In this document: positions 1 to 12,137 of the stretch, piece by piece
Numbering within the stretch: position 1 is the first letter of the stretch
Layout: the number at the start of each line of letters is the position of its first letter
Origin: Globodera rostochiensis
Taxonomy: Eukaryota > Nematoda > Chromadorea > Rhabditida > Heteroderidae
NCBI GenBank assembly: GCA_018350325.1
Contig: JAEVLN010000017.1
Span: 620,001 to 684,000, forward strand
Direction of reading: 5' to 3'
DNA: 64,000 bases
The notes under the pieces: generated by a model
What the model was told of the DNA's origin: nothing
Database searches by the model: none
What the model saw: the letters and a program-made list of their open reading frames with translations, nothing else
Program-made: the position numbers and the translations under genes

Positions 1-189
1 TTCGGACCCGGGGTTCAAAATTGGTTGAAACAAAACATATTCAGATTCCACACCCAAAACCCCGAAACACCTTTTTATCAACTTGAAAATAAAATTTTAT
101 TTTTTTCAAAAATGGGGGGGGGCGCACCATCTTTACTATGTATTACCGAAAGAATTTAAAAAAAATTCAATTCTTTTTAAGACAACAAC

Positions 190-485
190 AATTTTTCAAG
201 TCTAGGGATATTCGGGGCGTAGAAGCCTATTCTGATCTACATCTTGACCAATTCGAACCCTGGACTCTAATTCGAACATTTTTTCGAAAATTCAAAATTT
301 TCCAAATTAATTTTAGCCTCAATCATTCAAAAATCATGAATTCGCTCATGACTTACATTTTGTTGTAATTTTGTGCTCTCTGATTGAGTTTTCAAAAAAA
401 TGTTCGTATTAGGGCCCGGGGTTCGAAATTGGGCGAAATGTAGGTCAGAAATCGACTTCTACGCCCGAATATCCTTACAGAAAAT
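190..485. repeat. Foldback repeat (inverted arms)
   Basis: The stretch near 200-260 (ending in CAATTCGAACCCTGG) returns as its reverse complement near 405-480 (CCGGGGTTCGAAATTGGG through ACGCCCGAATATCC). The first bases of the window, and 61330-61420 with 61555-61650, carry related sequence, so this is a dispersed family. No protein is encoded. Confidence 0.6.
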
Positions 486-640
486 TGTTTTTGGCTTAAA
501 TTTAATTGAAATTTGTTGTTTTTTTTTTAAATCTTTCTTATTGACGAATAGTCCAATGACGAAAAGTCAAGGAAGGGACCCCCCCCCCCCAGGCACATCA
601 GCAGAAGGCGACGTATAAAAACTCAGAAAAGAGACAATAT

Positions 641-1401
641 GAAAACCAGCAGAACACGGGAATCTCTTCGACTGAATATTTGAGAATATTCTCTGAACTT
701 ACATTAAATAAAACAGTGCTTTGTTTTATTTGAGCCCAAATCGTTGACAAATTGACGAGCGCCTCCAGCACTTGAAACTGTAATTATGATAGGTAATTTA
801 TATCTCAAATAAATTTTACATTAAGTTTAGAAATAACCTACCAATGCTAATGCAATTCCATGTTCAAAAATTGCGTCAATTGGTGGGAAAATGTGTAAAA
901 CGGCCAATGCCAAATGGGCGAACAAACAGACAAAAGTGGCCATAAATAGGCGCTAAAAGGAAGAAAATAATCAAATGAAGAAGCAATAATCACATGCCTT
1001 CTCGGTATTTGTCATGTTGGAGAACCAAAAGATGCATTTCATGACGAAGATTAAAATTTAAACGGTTTTAGTCAATCTGGAATTGTTGATCTGCCACTTT
1101 TTTTGTACAAATTCACTCAAACCGACGCTATTTATTATTCGGATATAAACAAATACCGACCGATGAATTGTCAAAATGCATTTTGGCCTTATATATCCAT
1201 CCATTTTCGGCCCTCTTGCAAAATATGTACCAGCCTCTGCCCTATCTTTGCTCATCCCCACTACATTTGTGTCCGTCGTCCCCATTCCCATCGATTTTCT
1301 GTTACAATTAGGCCAATGTCAACATGGTGGCGAGAAAATTATTTTTCAGAGGAAATGGCCAAAAATAGAAAGTAGGGTAGGTATTCCTCAAGTAATTATA
1401 T
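641..1401. other. Intergenic, nothing recognised
   Basis: AT-rich sequence with no exon-like reading frame and no clear repeat. Short open frames here have no family features. Confidence 0.5.
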
Positions 1402-1409
1402 ATATATAC

Positions 1410-1613
1410 TAGTGATGCACGAGAGTCTCGGGGTCAAGTCTTGGTCTCGAGTCTCGGGGTCAAGTCTCGGTCTCGAGTCTCGGGGTCAAGTCTCGGTCTC
1501 GAGTCTCGGGGTCAAGTCTCGGTCTCGAGTCTCGGGGTCAAGTCTCGGTCTCGAGTCTCGGGGTCAAGTCTCGGTCTCGAGTCTCGGTAAATTTTGGGTC
1601 TCGTGCATCACTA
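1410..1613. mobile_element. hAT-like MITE with minisatellite interior
   Basis: The ends are inverted (TAGTGATGCACGAGA at the left, TCTCGTGCATCACTA at the right). The element is flanked by identical 8-bp copies of ATATATAC (1402-1409 and 1614-1621), the target-duplication length of hAT transposons; the AT-rich flank makes chance agreement easier here. The interior is a ~24-bp tandem repeat (GAGTCTCGGGGTCAAGTCTC). No transposase is present, so it is non-autonomous. Confidence 0.75.
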
Positions 1614-1621
1614 ATATATAC

Positions 1622-2545
1622 TCAAACTATTAATTTCAACTAAATTGCGAAGAAAATTTAGAATCAGACATAAATTTGTTCACTTTTTTTTTTAAATTTC
1701 AAAAGCAACATATTTATTCCGCAAAATGAATAATAAAAATGGTATTTTTTCTTTTTAACGTTTAAATGGTCGTTCAAATTTATTATTTAAGTGGAAAAAG
1801 CAAAGAAAGAAAAGAATGCCAAAAAGCATACCAAATAATCTGAAAAGACAAATAACGATGAATGGCTGTTTATTAACAACACGTGTCCAAAAATATTTGA
1901 ATTGCTTTAGAAGAAAGTATTGATGAGGTGGTTGGTCTGGTGGTGCAATGATTCTGACCAATAAGGGGGCGTGGGAATTTGTGTAACCTGTGGCGTTGTT
2001 ATGGGAATATTAGCCTCCCCCCCCCCATTCAGTCAGTGTCCCTCCGACTTTTGGTGCATTTTTACCCTTAATTATGTGCATAATTTATTCTATTTTCTTT
2101 AATTTACTTTCATTCTTTCTTCCATTAAACTTTATGAAAGTAATATTCTAAAGAGATCAAAAAGTGATTTTTCCGGTAAAGAATACAAATACAAGCACCA
2201 CGGAGGCTAACCCTAACCGGACACACACAACGATTTACCATATCCTGCCCCTCCCAGTCTAAGTCAAAACTAAGCTAGTGGCAAAAGGCTGATGGTGTTA
2301 ATCACAGCACAGACAAATTTTATGAATTTGTTTTATTATATAAATTCATCATAAGTTTGAGAATAATTATCCGAACCCGGATTTCGGATTGCTGTTAATC
2401 TGACATTTTTTTTTTCAATTTTCGGACCATCTTTTTTTGAAACATAACGGTTCGAAGAAAACACGGCACGTACTGAAAAAATTGTGGCATTTATGCCGCC
2501 GCAGTATACAATTTGGGAGAGGGGGGGGGGCGGTACCCCGCAATT
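1622..2545. other. Intergenic, nothing recognised
   Basis: No exon chain or recognised family. It contains a poly(C) run near 2017-2026 and a poly(G) run near 2521-2530. Confidence 0.4.
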
Positions 2546-2945
2546 CGGCGCGCACGATTCGGCGCGCACGACTCGGCGCGGCACGATTCGGCGCCGACAA
2601 GTTTTTCGTTATAACTTTGTTCAAAGTCAACCAAACCAAACATTCTTTGTATCATTCGAAAGCATGCAATTAGTAGAAGCTTACAAAGTCAAAAGCTAAG
2701 CGATTCGAGTTAAACAAAAAAAGTTATGAAGTCACCACGACAAAAATGGCAATTTTCGCAGGTTTTAAACCTATAACCTTTTTTTGAAAAGACGAATCGG
2801 TTAGCTTTTACCTTTGTAAGCTTCTACTTATTACATGCTTTCGAATGCTACCAAGAATGTTTGGTTTGGTTGACTTTGAACTAAGTTATAACGAAAAACT
2901 TGTTGGCGCCGAATCGTGCGCGCCGAATCGTGGTGCTCCGGGGGG
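2546..2945. repeat. Foldback element with GGCGCC-rich ends
   Basis: Arms near 2546-2710 and 2790-2945 are reverse complements. The outer parts are repeats of CGCGCACGATTCGGCGCC; the inner parts share TTCGTTATAACTT, AACCAAACCAAACATTCTT, ATTCGAAAGCATG and AGTAGAAGCTT. Related arms occur at 19.65-19.95, 29.7-29.9, 33.05-33.25, 56.8-57.1 and 59.57-59.72 kb. Confidence 0.75.
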
Positions 2946-2950
2946 GGGGG

Positions 2951-3968
2951 GGGGGGGCTCAGAACGGAAAAGTATCGAAAACACAAACAAATCAAGGAAA
3001 TAATTTCTAAATATGGAAGTCCTTAATTGACTAAATCGGGCTAAAGTGAATATTTTTAATTTGTTGTACAACAATTGGTGGCTGAAGATAAGAAGATTAA
3101 ATGTTTTGTGTGATTATTAGGCAAGGTGGGCGAGGGGAACGAATGGATTAGTCAGTCGTCCAGCGGAGGAAAACATCTGCTGCTTTTGCTGCTAAAAGAA
3201 AAGAAGAAACAGTGACGGACGGACGGACGGACGGAAATTGAGTGAAAATTGGTGGAGCAAATGCAAAGGAATGAATGAATGAGAGAGAAAGCTCCTCCAA
3301 GGCAACGGGGAAGCCAAAGGACAAGGCAAGAAATGGGAAAATGGGCAAAGTATCAGATTTTATTTGCTCAAAATAATAATACATACCAAAGGCTTCTTAT
3401 ATGTATGTATGCCCTCGGGTAGAATTGAGCGGAAAAAGCAAAGAAAAATGAATGCCATATGCAGTGGTGGTGGTGGCGGTGGCGGCGGCATTGAGCTTAT
3501 TTGTTAGGCACGGAAGCTTGATTTATGGGGAGGAACGGCAGCAGTTAGAACAAATATTGTCGAGAACGGTAAAAGACGTAACTCGCTCGAGAGCAGAAAG
3601 GTGGACGGGAGAGAAGAGAGGAAAAACGTTGGAAAAGAGGAGGCAGAGGAAGTGTAGGGGAAAGGCGAAACCCTTGTGGATTATGTGCCTGCAAATATCT
3701 GCATGTTTATGTGATTATTGATTGTTTACACACATTTCACAGCCTCGGGGGGTTTTGTTGGAAAATACTTTGAAAAGAATGGCCGCTGGGAAGGCGGAAA
3801 AAAACGCCGGGAGGCAGAAAATGTGAGAGAGTACATAAAAGAAAAGGAAAGCCAATGTCCCATGTCCCAGCACTGGTGATGATGAATGAACACGGAGATT
3901 ACGAAATCAATCAGAGGGGATACCCCTAAAAAAGCGCTGCAATGCGTACGCTTCTTACATATTTAAAG
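2951..3968. other. Intergenic with microsatellites, no gene seen
   Basis: Contains a GGAC tetranucleotide run near 3213-3234 and a GGTGGC run near 3462-3490. The open frame over the second run has a hydrophobic start only because of the repeat. Confidence 0.45.
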
Positions 3969-3976
3969 GTCAACTA

Positions 3977-4163
3977 TAGGGTTGGACAAACCCGGGTTAT
4001 CCGGGACCGGTATCCGGGTGTTTTTGGAAATTTTTGGGGTAAAATTATCCGGGTGTTGGACCATTCCCAGCCAAATTACCCGGTATCCGGGCGGATATCC
4101 GGGTGTTTTTGAGCTATCCGGTATCCGGGGGACCCGGATAATATCCGGTTTTGTCCAACCCTA
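3977..4163. mobile_element. hAT-like MITE, TAGGGTTGGACAAA ends
   Basis: The element begins TAGGGTTGGACAAA and ends TTTTGTCCAACCCTA. Flanks are GTCAACTA (3969-3976) and GTCAATTA (4164-4171), a 7/8 match consistent with a decayed 8-bp target duplication. The interior repeats TATCCGGGTGTTTTTG-like units. No coding capacity. Confidence 0.7.
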
Positions 4164-4214
4164 GTCAATTAGAGAAAGTAAATGAATCAAGAGATAAAAG
4201 AGAACGAATACTAT

Positions 4215-4412
4215 GTATCTGTAGGACTCGACTCGAACCCGAGACAGGAACTCGACTCGATACGAACCCGAGATGGGAATTCGATTCGAGGTTAGGACTC
4301 GATTCGAACCCGAGATAGGAACTCGACTCGAGATTAGGACTCGATTCGAACCCGAGATAGGAACTCGACTCGAGATTAGGACTCGATTCGAACCCGAGAT
4401 AGGAACTCGAAT
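4215..4412. repeat. Minisatellite, ~42-bp unit
   Basis: Tandem copies of a unit containing GATTCGAACCCGAGATAGGA and ACTCGACTCGAGATTAGG; the leftmost copies are diverged. Open frames across it are repeat artefacts. Confidence 0.85.
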
Positions 4413-4479
4413 CAAATTTGTGCTCAAAAAAATAAAAATAGCATGAATTTGTGGGTGAGACGGGAGTGGCCATTTTTGT

Positions 4480-4975
4480 ACTGAGCCGGTAGTGGCGAAA
4501 CGGTAGTGGCTAGACGGTAGTGGCGAGACGGTAATGGCCGACGGTAGTGGCCAGACGGTAATGGCCGACGGTAGTGGCCAGACGGTAGTGGCCCTGAGAC
4601 GATGGCCAGACGGTAGTGCCGAGACGGTAATGGCGAGACGGTAATGGCCGACGGTAGTGGCCAGACGGTAGTGACGAGACGGTAGTGGCCCTGAGACGGT
4701 AATGGGCAGACGGTAGTGACGAGACGGTAGTGGCCCTGAGACGGTAATGGCCGACGGTAGTGGCCAGACGGTAATGGCCGACGGTAGTGGCCAGACGGTA
4801 GTGGCCCTGAGACGATGGCCAGACGGTAGTGCCGAGACGGTAATGGCGAGACGGTAATGGCCGACGGTAGTGGCCAGACGGTAGTGACGAGACGGTAGTG
4901 GCCCTGAGACGGTAATGGGCAGACGGTAGTGGCGAGACGGTAGTGGCTAGACGGTAGTGGCGAGACGTTAATGAC
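4480..4975. repeat. GACGGTAGTGGC minisatellite with higher-order duplication
   Basis: Roughly 13-17 bp units of GACGGTAGTGGCC and GACGGTAATGGCC variants. A block of ~190 bp inside it occurs twice (about 4541-4730 and 4743-4930), so the array has a second-level period. The long minus-strand frames over it are artefacts. Confidence 0.88.
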
Positions 4976-5426
4976 CCGTTTTGTTGGGGGGGGGGTCGAA
5001 AATTTGAATCTTGGAAAACGGAAAATTTCCTTATTTCCAAGAGTGTCCTTGGAAAATGAAGATTTGGCTGGAAGTTTAAATATTTGTAATTTTAAAGGAG
5101 AAATCATGATTTGGCATTGTGTAATTCAAATTTTCAACAGAATAAGATCAAAACGACCTCTCAAAACATTGGATCTCTTGCTCATTTTTACGTTAATTTT
5201 GGAGCAAATTTCTTAACAACCTTGTTAAAATCTTCAAAAATTTTCTCGGGGCGCCTATCGGCGCCATGGAACCCACCAACAACGAAATCCAAGGCTAAAA
5301 AATTCATTCTAACAAAAACAAGCCATTTGAACAAGAATAAAGCGTTTTTGTTTTGTTCCATTTTTTTTTTGCTGTAGATGCTATTTTTTCCTTTTTTAGG
5401 AAAAAACTTAAGAAGCAAAATTTTCA

Positions 5427-7775
5427 ATGGAAAAGCGTTCAACTGGTGCGGCTGTGATGAATATTACAAATTTGTCGTTCCAATCTTTGGATGATGACAC
5501 AGAGTGCTCTTGGCACACCGCCACGGGAAACCATCGCCGTTCTTCTGAGGATGGTGCGACAGTGTACCATTCTGTTGGAGACGATGGGAATGACAACGTT
5601 ATGGAGGAGGAAGGTTATAAGAGCATTTCAAACACTACAAAATCTCATAAGCCTGTGAGGCACAGTTTTGCACCCCCCCCCCCCATTTTTTGTATTTCTC
5701 ATAATTTTTTGTTTGTTTCGACTTAGTTAAACTTGATTTAAATGTTTTTAGATGCTGTAAATTCCGTGCTCATTGTCAGTGACTCTGATTTAGATGATGA
5801 AGAGGTGAATACGAGTTCAGACGGTACACCGAAGGCAACATCAAATGGTTGGGATTAATAGCGTCCATAATATACTCTTATACGGCTATTGTAAACTCAC
5901 TGTAGGCTGTAGGTATGCTCCATAGCTATAGACTGGCGACATTTAAAACAAGGGGCGTATATTTTTATAATATAAACTGTTTTTATTAGCCTAACAAAAG
6001 ATGCTTCTAATTATACGGTCTAGGTTCTGGAACTCTCAGTGACTGTGATGATGCTGAGGCGAGTTCGGACGGCACTCTGAACGTTGCAGCGATTGGCGGG
6101 GAGGGCGTGTTGCGAGGGATTCTGCCGTCTTTTTCCTCAGAGGAACGCACTTCGAACTCAGCGAGTACGACAACGCCGTCCGATAACAAAGGCAGTGTAC
6201 AAAACGAAGACGGTCATCGGCAGAAAAGAATGGTCCAACTGCTGGTTGAGGCCCGAAAAATGTGCGAAATTCTTCTGATTGATTTGGATGGAACCTTTTA
6301 TGATAAACGCTTTGGGTTTTGGATAAGTTTATAGGTTCTTAATCCCGAACATGGAAGGACCCACGAACTTTAGGTTGTTAAAATTCCTAGTAAACTTGAA
6401 TCAATTTGAGTCTGTGTGCCTATCTGCTTAAGGACTTTCCATTAAAATTTCAGGAAAAGCCAGAAGGACAATGAGAAACTGCCGAAAGTTTCCCCCGGTT
6501 TCCAACCAGTTTCTCATCGCGGTCGTCATCTTCAACAAGCAGCAAAAATAGTCGCTCATCGTCCCACCAATTCGGGTTTGACTCAAAAGCAAGGGCGGCG
6601 CCAGGAAGTTGTTTCAGGATGGGCCCGAGGGGTTTTTCGAAAAAAACGATTTTTAAGGGTGCGTTTTTCGTTTTTACTTCATTTTTGTTAAGAAATTTTT
6701 AATAAAGGCTAAAAATGATTAATTTTGCAAAGCAAAAGGGTCCCTTCTATGGATTTTTTTTCTCAAAAAAATTTTCGGGCGGGGGGCCCGGCCCCCCTCC
6801 CCTTTGGCGCCGCCCTTGCTCAAAAGTATTTTTTTACTCCGAAATTTCCGGTGCATTTTTTCACGTAAATTTATTAAAATGACGCAATTTAAATATCCTT
6901 TTAATTTTTTCAGCCCCGCTTTTCGGGTGTATCAAACATTCCCTGCCCAATTTTCGCAATTTGGCGCTGAACGATCAGTTGCACAGCTTTTCCCCAGCCG
7001 TCCGAGTTGGGGGTGCGGAATGGAAAGTGTACGTGAAGTTCGGCGCTTCGAAAAAAATCGGCCTTTTTCTGGTGCTTTCCAAATCGCTGCCATGTATGGG
7101 AAGAAAGTTGGCTGCCAACAATTCGACTGGTTACAGTGTCAAAATGTGAGGCTTTTCTAATGAGAATTTAATTATGGAACCTATTTATGCTATTATGGGG
7201 CCATCAATGTCATTGGGGGAAAGTTTCAAAAATGTTAACACATTCAAGAAGATTTGTTTAAGCATTCTCTCCTGCTGGGGGTTGGTGGTACCTTCGTATT
7301 GCTTGTGAGATACCCTTATGGCAGCATATGAATGCATTCACTTAATCACAGAACCGCCCGCATTCTTCATCCGATCTCGCATTGCGCGCCCTACACAAAG
7401 AGTATTATGCGAAGGTCGTCGAAGACTCTGTGCTTTCAATGTCCGACCATCGCCGGCAATGTTCATTCGAATGAGTCCCCCTCGTCCCATTGTTGGGGCT
7501 TAGCCGACATGGCCGCAATCGATGTGAGTTTGGTGCCAATTTCCATTAAAAAAACATTATGCACGGCTTTGCTTTACATTTAAAAGGACAAAGAAAGGGA
7601 ATCATTTTAGAAGACTGCCGAAATGAATTTCTAAAAGGAAGTTGTTAATTTTCTGCAGACATTGACGAGTTGTCGTGGCGGTTTTGTCGACTACGCGGGA
7701 AAACTCACAGTTCAAATGGACTTCACCGTCCTCCGCGCCGGCTTTCCACATTCTCAGCACGCACAAGAAGAGTAG
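5427..7775 (+). CDS. MATH-domain protein with acidic N-terminus
   Basis: MATH domains are beta-sandwich substrate-recognition modules. The supported part lies in three exons (about 6914-7145, 7352-7522, 7659-7775) whose splice phases agree. Exon A has SFSPAVRVGGAEWKVYVKF, the typical VGG..W strand; exon B has SSHCWGLADM, the WGF-type motif; exon C has RGGFVDYAGKLTVQMDF and ends VLRAGFPHS before TAG at 7773. The ending resembles the USP7 MATH domain, but no protease follows. The upstream part (5427-6320) is acidic and Ser-rich; two related segments near 5770 and 6030 (..SDxDxxEExSSDGT) suggest an internal duplication. How these upstream exons join is unclear: the donor at 5655 and acceptor at 5751 are out of phase. 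The N-terminal half is the weak part of this model. Confidence 0.68.
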
Positions 7776-7829
7776 AGATGGAGGAAATATTTTAATTCGA
7801 CAAATACTCACACCACTTAAGATACTTTT

Positions 7830-7975
7830 TCACTTTTCAACAATTTATGTTTTATCCAATTTAGATACATTTTACATATACCGTTAAATGTGTGTTTGGA
7901 CAAAAATCCAATTGTAAAAAACATTTTACATATACCGTTAAAATGTGTGTCTGGACAAAAATCCAATTGTATAAA
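7830..7975. repeat. Local direct duplication
   Basis: A ~60-bp segment with TTTTACATATACCGTT and GGACAAAAATCCAATTGTA occurs twice in tandem just downstream of the MATH gene. Confidence 0.7.
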
Positions 7976-8119
7976 CGTACTTTTTTCAAATTTGCATGTA
8001 TTTTTTTCCGTTATACATATATAGGACTCCAGGCGAAATATAAATCAAATTAAAAACATTATCCAGGGGTTATCAAGGACGCTGAGCATTTGACCAATTC
8101 AAATTCTCAATTTTTCTCT

Positions 8120-8260
8120 AATTCGAAACTAATCCTAATGCGCGAATCTGCAAAAATTCTTGAGCGGACAACCATGAAGAAATTTATGATTCCGGGACTG
8201 AAGTGTTTTTTGCAGAGGGGACTCAGTTGTCCACTGATTAAAAATGTTACTGGATTTAAA
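8120..8260 (+). repeat. Dispersed repeat, GGGACTGAAGTG family
   Basis: Contains CCGGGACTGAAGTG, GGGACTCAGTTGTCC and ACTGATTAAAAA in that order. The same order occurs at 43.60-43.70 and 44.55-44.61 kb and in the second copy of the 3.8 kb unit. Confidence 0.7.
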
Positions 8261-8565
8261 AATGAAAGGCCGCTGGCGGCCCGCCAACAGCGAGCATGCG
8301 ATGACGGAGCAAGAAGTGGGGCGAGACGGAGGGCGGAGGAAGAAGTCCCCCTAGGTTTTGTCAACTTTGAGAAACTGTATCTTACAAATTTGAGCATAAA
8401 AATGGTGCCATTCTATTTATCTCCGAGAGAATCGAATGGTATATCATTTATGCAAAATCGGTTACGTCAGTATTCTTAAGTTTTTCCGTAATTTGGAAAT
8501 TTACTTAATTTGCTTGTTTTCTTTGCGAAGTTTGAACATTCGACTCCCCCCCCCCCCGCCCTCAA

Positions 8566-11500
8566 ATGCCGGCTCAGGTCGACTTTCCCATGCGCCCCAT
8601 CGAGGCTCTGAAATTCTCTCTCATGAATTGCGCCTTTTTTTACCGTCCACCGCTGTCCTTCCGTGAAACAGCCGAACTGCTTGAGCGTGACGGCGACTTT
8701 CTTGTTCAGGTTGGTGTTTAACTTGCACAGAACAAAGTATTAAAAGAGTTTTGGGCCGAAAGATGATGAACATTTTAGGATTCACGTGGCGCCAAATTGC
8801 TGCTTTCAGTGCGAGTGTATGGTGTTGTCTCTGAATTTGGCATAACAATTGTCCAGCACGTGAGATTTTAGCACAAATTGAGCAATTTTCTTAACAAAAC
8901 GTTAGAATTAGAAAATTTTTCCAATCAACAACGAAATTCGAGGCTAAATATGGGTCAAGGCTAGATACGGTCCTGGTCTCGAGCAGAACACAAAAATTTG
9001 ACCCCTAATTTTTTGGAGAAAATTTTTTTCTGAAAAAATTCTTTAAGAAAAATTCAATAAAACCCAAAAATGCACCCTAAGAATCGACTTCTTTTTTTTG
9101 TCTTGCCCCTTCTGGCTACGCCCCTGCCTACAGCATATATCCAGGGGGAGGGAGAATATGTGCTGTTTGATTTAATTGATTTTCTTAATTTTGAAAAAAA
9201 ATTAACCACAAAATAACACAGCAATCCCATCGCGTTCTCTTCGAATTTGCTGAAAATTGCTTCGCCTCCCTTGAAGAGTTGGTGCTCACATATTCTAGAG
9301 GCCGTAGCGGCAAACATTTTCTGAAGACTCCGGACGGCGACGAATTTGTACTCATCCGACCGATTCTGAGGCAGTCGCGTATGAATGGGATACATTGAAC
9401 GATACTTATCCCCGGAAAAGTTCTTTTATTTTGACAAATTGTGGGGGGACCGCTCCATTATTATTAGCCCACTTCTAATTCATCGACTGTCGCAAGGGCG
9501 GAGCCCCGGGGGTCCGAAAAATGATTTAGGGCTGTATTTTGTGCAAAATCAAAATTGCACGACACGTCCAATGCAATGTTTTTTTTGTTGTTTAATTAAT
9601 TTGTTTTTAATGTTATAATATTTTTTATCGAAATTCTTAAAATTTTCGGGTGATTTTGGGGGCAGGGCCCCAAGGACCCTTCTCCCCCCCCCCCCCCCCT
9701 CCTTGGCTTCGCCCTTGGACTGTCATCGATACGTTTCGCCGTCCGTTAACTGCCCCCCCCCTCAGATGTCGGCCGTTTTGGCTACGGAGAGCGTATGGAA
9801 GTGAGGGACTGCTTGCGAAAGGGAAAATGGCTGCCGAGCTTTGTACGCACTCTGCGCCCCGAATTTGCAGCCCACGAGAAGACGGAGACGGACTTGGAGC
9901 GTCTGATCGAATTGGACCATCGGTCGGTTCGATTTGGGCTTATTTCCTTTAACTTAATCGGAAATTTTTGGATAGAAGTGCACTAATTCTGTTAGAGTTT
10001 TATTTAAAACAGATTTATTGTCATCATTAACAAGAATTTGCACATTAAAAATATTGTATTTTCATTGTTTGTAGGAATTTGGTGCGTATCTGCGACTATT
10101 TTAAACAGCTGAGAAATGATCCATCGGGTCGAGTGCCCGTTGTAATTGTGCGCTTTGAATTGGTCACCTCCGGACAGTCACTGTTCGACAAACTCTTTCA
10201 TCTGCACTCCGTGCTGAATGCTAAGCAATACATCAGTTGGGCCTTCCAGGTTGGCGGGGAATGGAATTTATATTGAGAAATTAATCATAAAAAGCCGTTA
10301 ATGAGTTCCATCCATAGGCGGGCAACGGCCTTTGCTATCTGATGGACCATGGCTTTTTGCACCGCCGTCTTCAGGCCCGTGCCTGTATTCTCGACAGTTC
10401 CGGCAAAGTTTTGCGCATTGGCGACTTTTGGTCAGGTGAGTGGCGTTCGCGATGTTTAGTAAAAGTGGGAAATTTCTCAATTCATAACAAAATGAGGGGG
10501 CATTCTCATTAAAGGTATATTATGGTAACCGATTGTTTTTCCAACCCACCGCTTAAACAGAAAATGATTCGGGCGATATGCATTTGTTCCAACGGGACGC
10601 GTACTTGCCCAACACGGTGCTCCCATCGGCGGTGATGTATCGGGACGGGTGGAGGTCATTTTGGCATGGCATAGTGTTGATTCATGGATCAGCACAGCAC
10701 TTATAAACTGGTTGTTCCCCATTTTTCTCTTTAGATACCTCCCTACCGAGACTTTGATTGACTCCAAATTTGATAGGTATGATCGACCAAATCATTGTTG
10801 GAAACGGAAATAATTAAAATTTCGCTTTCAGTGCTTCCCAAGTTTGGTGTTACGCTCTGTTGGTATGGCAAATCTACACGCATTGTCAATTTGGAAATCG
10901 CATTTAGTCAGTCGTTTATAATTTTGGCTGAGAAATGCTTAAGTTTTGGGGGGTTTCGCTAACTTTTCTCATTAATTTTTTGTAAAATTTTCGAATTTCA
11001 GCTATTCAAGCCTTTCCGAATTTCTTTCCCTGTCCGCCGCCGTTGACGACCCCTACTTTATGCCGGGCCATTTGTCTCGACGTCAGGCACAATTGGGCAT
11101 GCCCGAGCGGCGAGTTTTGAGAATGGGCATTTAAAAGTGTAAAAAAAGTCGTCCATTCGAATCACATAAATAACGAATCGGTGATCCCCCCCCCCCCGGA
11201 AATTTCCGTCGTTTTCCAATTTTTTTTAGCTTTAAAATTTCTTTGCTTTTTTCAGACGTCGACAAAAAATGGCCTTTCTAAAGGCGTGCGCTTATCTTCC
11301 ACACGCCCCCGAATCATTGGCGTGCGTTTTAACGATATATAAACCCTTTCTCAGAAATAGGGCCGTTGTCTGGGTGGGTGGGGGGGCTTATTTTAATTTT
11401 GTAATTCAAAAAAATCAATCAATTTTCTAACATTATCGTCGAAATCTCAAAAAAAAAACAAATAATTTCGGCGGCGGCACCGTCTCGACTTCTCCTATTC

Positions 11501-11712
11501 CTAAAGCTTCAAAAATGCCACCATTTTTGAAGTTAAATAATTCTCTAAATATTTGTTCGGTCGATATTCAGATCCCTTTTTCTAGTGAAATAGTTCCCCG
11601 CGCATTGTCCTCCAACCCCGTGGATCGGCCCTATTTCTGTGAGCTGTTGCGCGTGGTGGAGGGCGAAAAACGAATTTTGGACGCTGCGCATGTGCTGGGC
11701 TATTTCCTGTAA
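8566..11712 (+). CDS. SH2-domain tyrosine pseudokinase (Fer/Fes-like layout)
   Basis: Exons read 8566-8709, 8779-8859, 9222-9378, 9766-9922, 10075-10249, 10318-10435, 10561-10654, 10735-10776, 10832-~10910, 11002-11113 and 11572-11712. The SH2 part has SFRETAELLERDGDFLVQDS, then LLLSVRVYG and FASLEELVLTYS. The kinase fold is clear (ELDHRNLVRICDYF, AGNGLCYLMDHGFLHR, QVWCYALLVWQIYTHCQFG, NPVDRPYFCELL), but key residues are changed: the glycine loop is degraded, the VAVK lysine position reads V-R, HRD is HRR and DFG is DFW. The FLVR arginine of the SH2 is Gln. Catalysis and canonical phosphotyrosine binding are therefore unlikely. The kinase sits directly after the SH2, as in Fer/Fes, with no F-BAR. 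One junction (after ~10905) lacks a GT donor in the needed phase, so a lesion or non-canonical splice is possible. Confidence 0.78.
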
Positions 11713-12137
11713 TAAAATATTCCAAATTTGCAACGACACGCCTTTGGGAAAAGAGACTGATTTGTGAGAGGAAGAAGTCGCAGATGGTTTGTCGCTTGAC
11801 ATTTGACCTCCAAATAACTTTATATTAAATAGGCTTAACGCTCGCCGCCTGATAAATTTGTATAAACGAACCCCGAACAGACCGAGATTCTCGACCGGAA
11901 CCCCGATCGGTCCTCGAGTCCTGACTTATTTAAAACATTCAACATGCTTTATTAACATTAATTATGACAATTTTGTAAAAGGGTTCAAATCGCGTCAGTG
12001 GGAGAATAATAGGATTAAGGGGTACGTTGACGATTATTGGACGAGGAAGACGGCACTTTTGCAACAGACTTCGGACCTTGGAAGGAATTGCGATGAATCA
12101 AATGAAGGTTAATTGACAAAATCCAGTCAACATACCT
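11713..12137. other. Gap between convergent genes
   Basis: Downstream of the SH2-pseudokinase (+) and of the zinc-finger gene (-). A further 3' exon of the zinc-finger gene may lie at 11950-12112 (-), but I could not fix an acceptor. Confidence 0.4.

Noticed and set aside
3452..3721. 89-codon frame with hydrophobic start
   Set aside because: The apparent signal peptide is a GGTGGC microsatellite; the rest is basic low-complexity sequence.
4424..5107. Long minus-strand open frames (up to 227 codons) rich in HYRLATTV repeats
   Set aside because: They lie on the GACGGTAGTGGC minisatellite; several frames are open together and no splice or start context exists.
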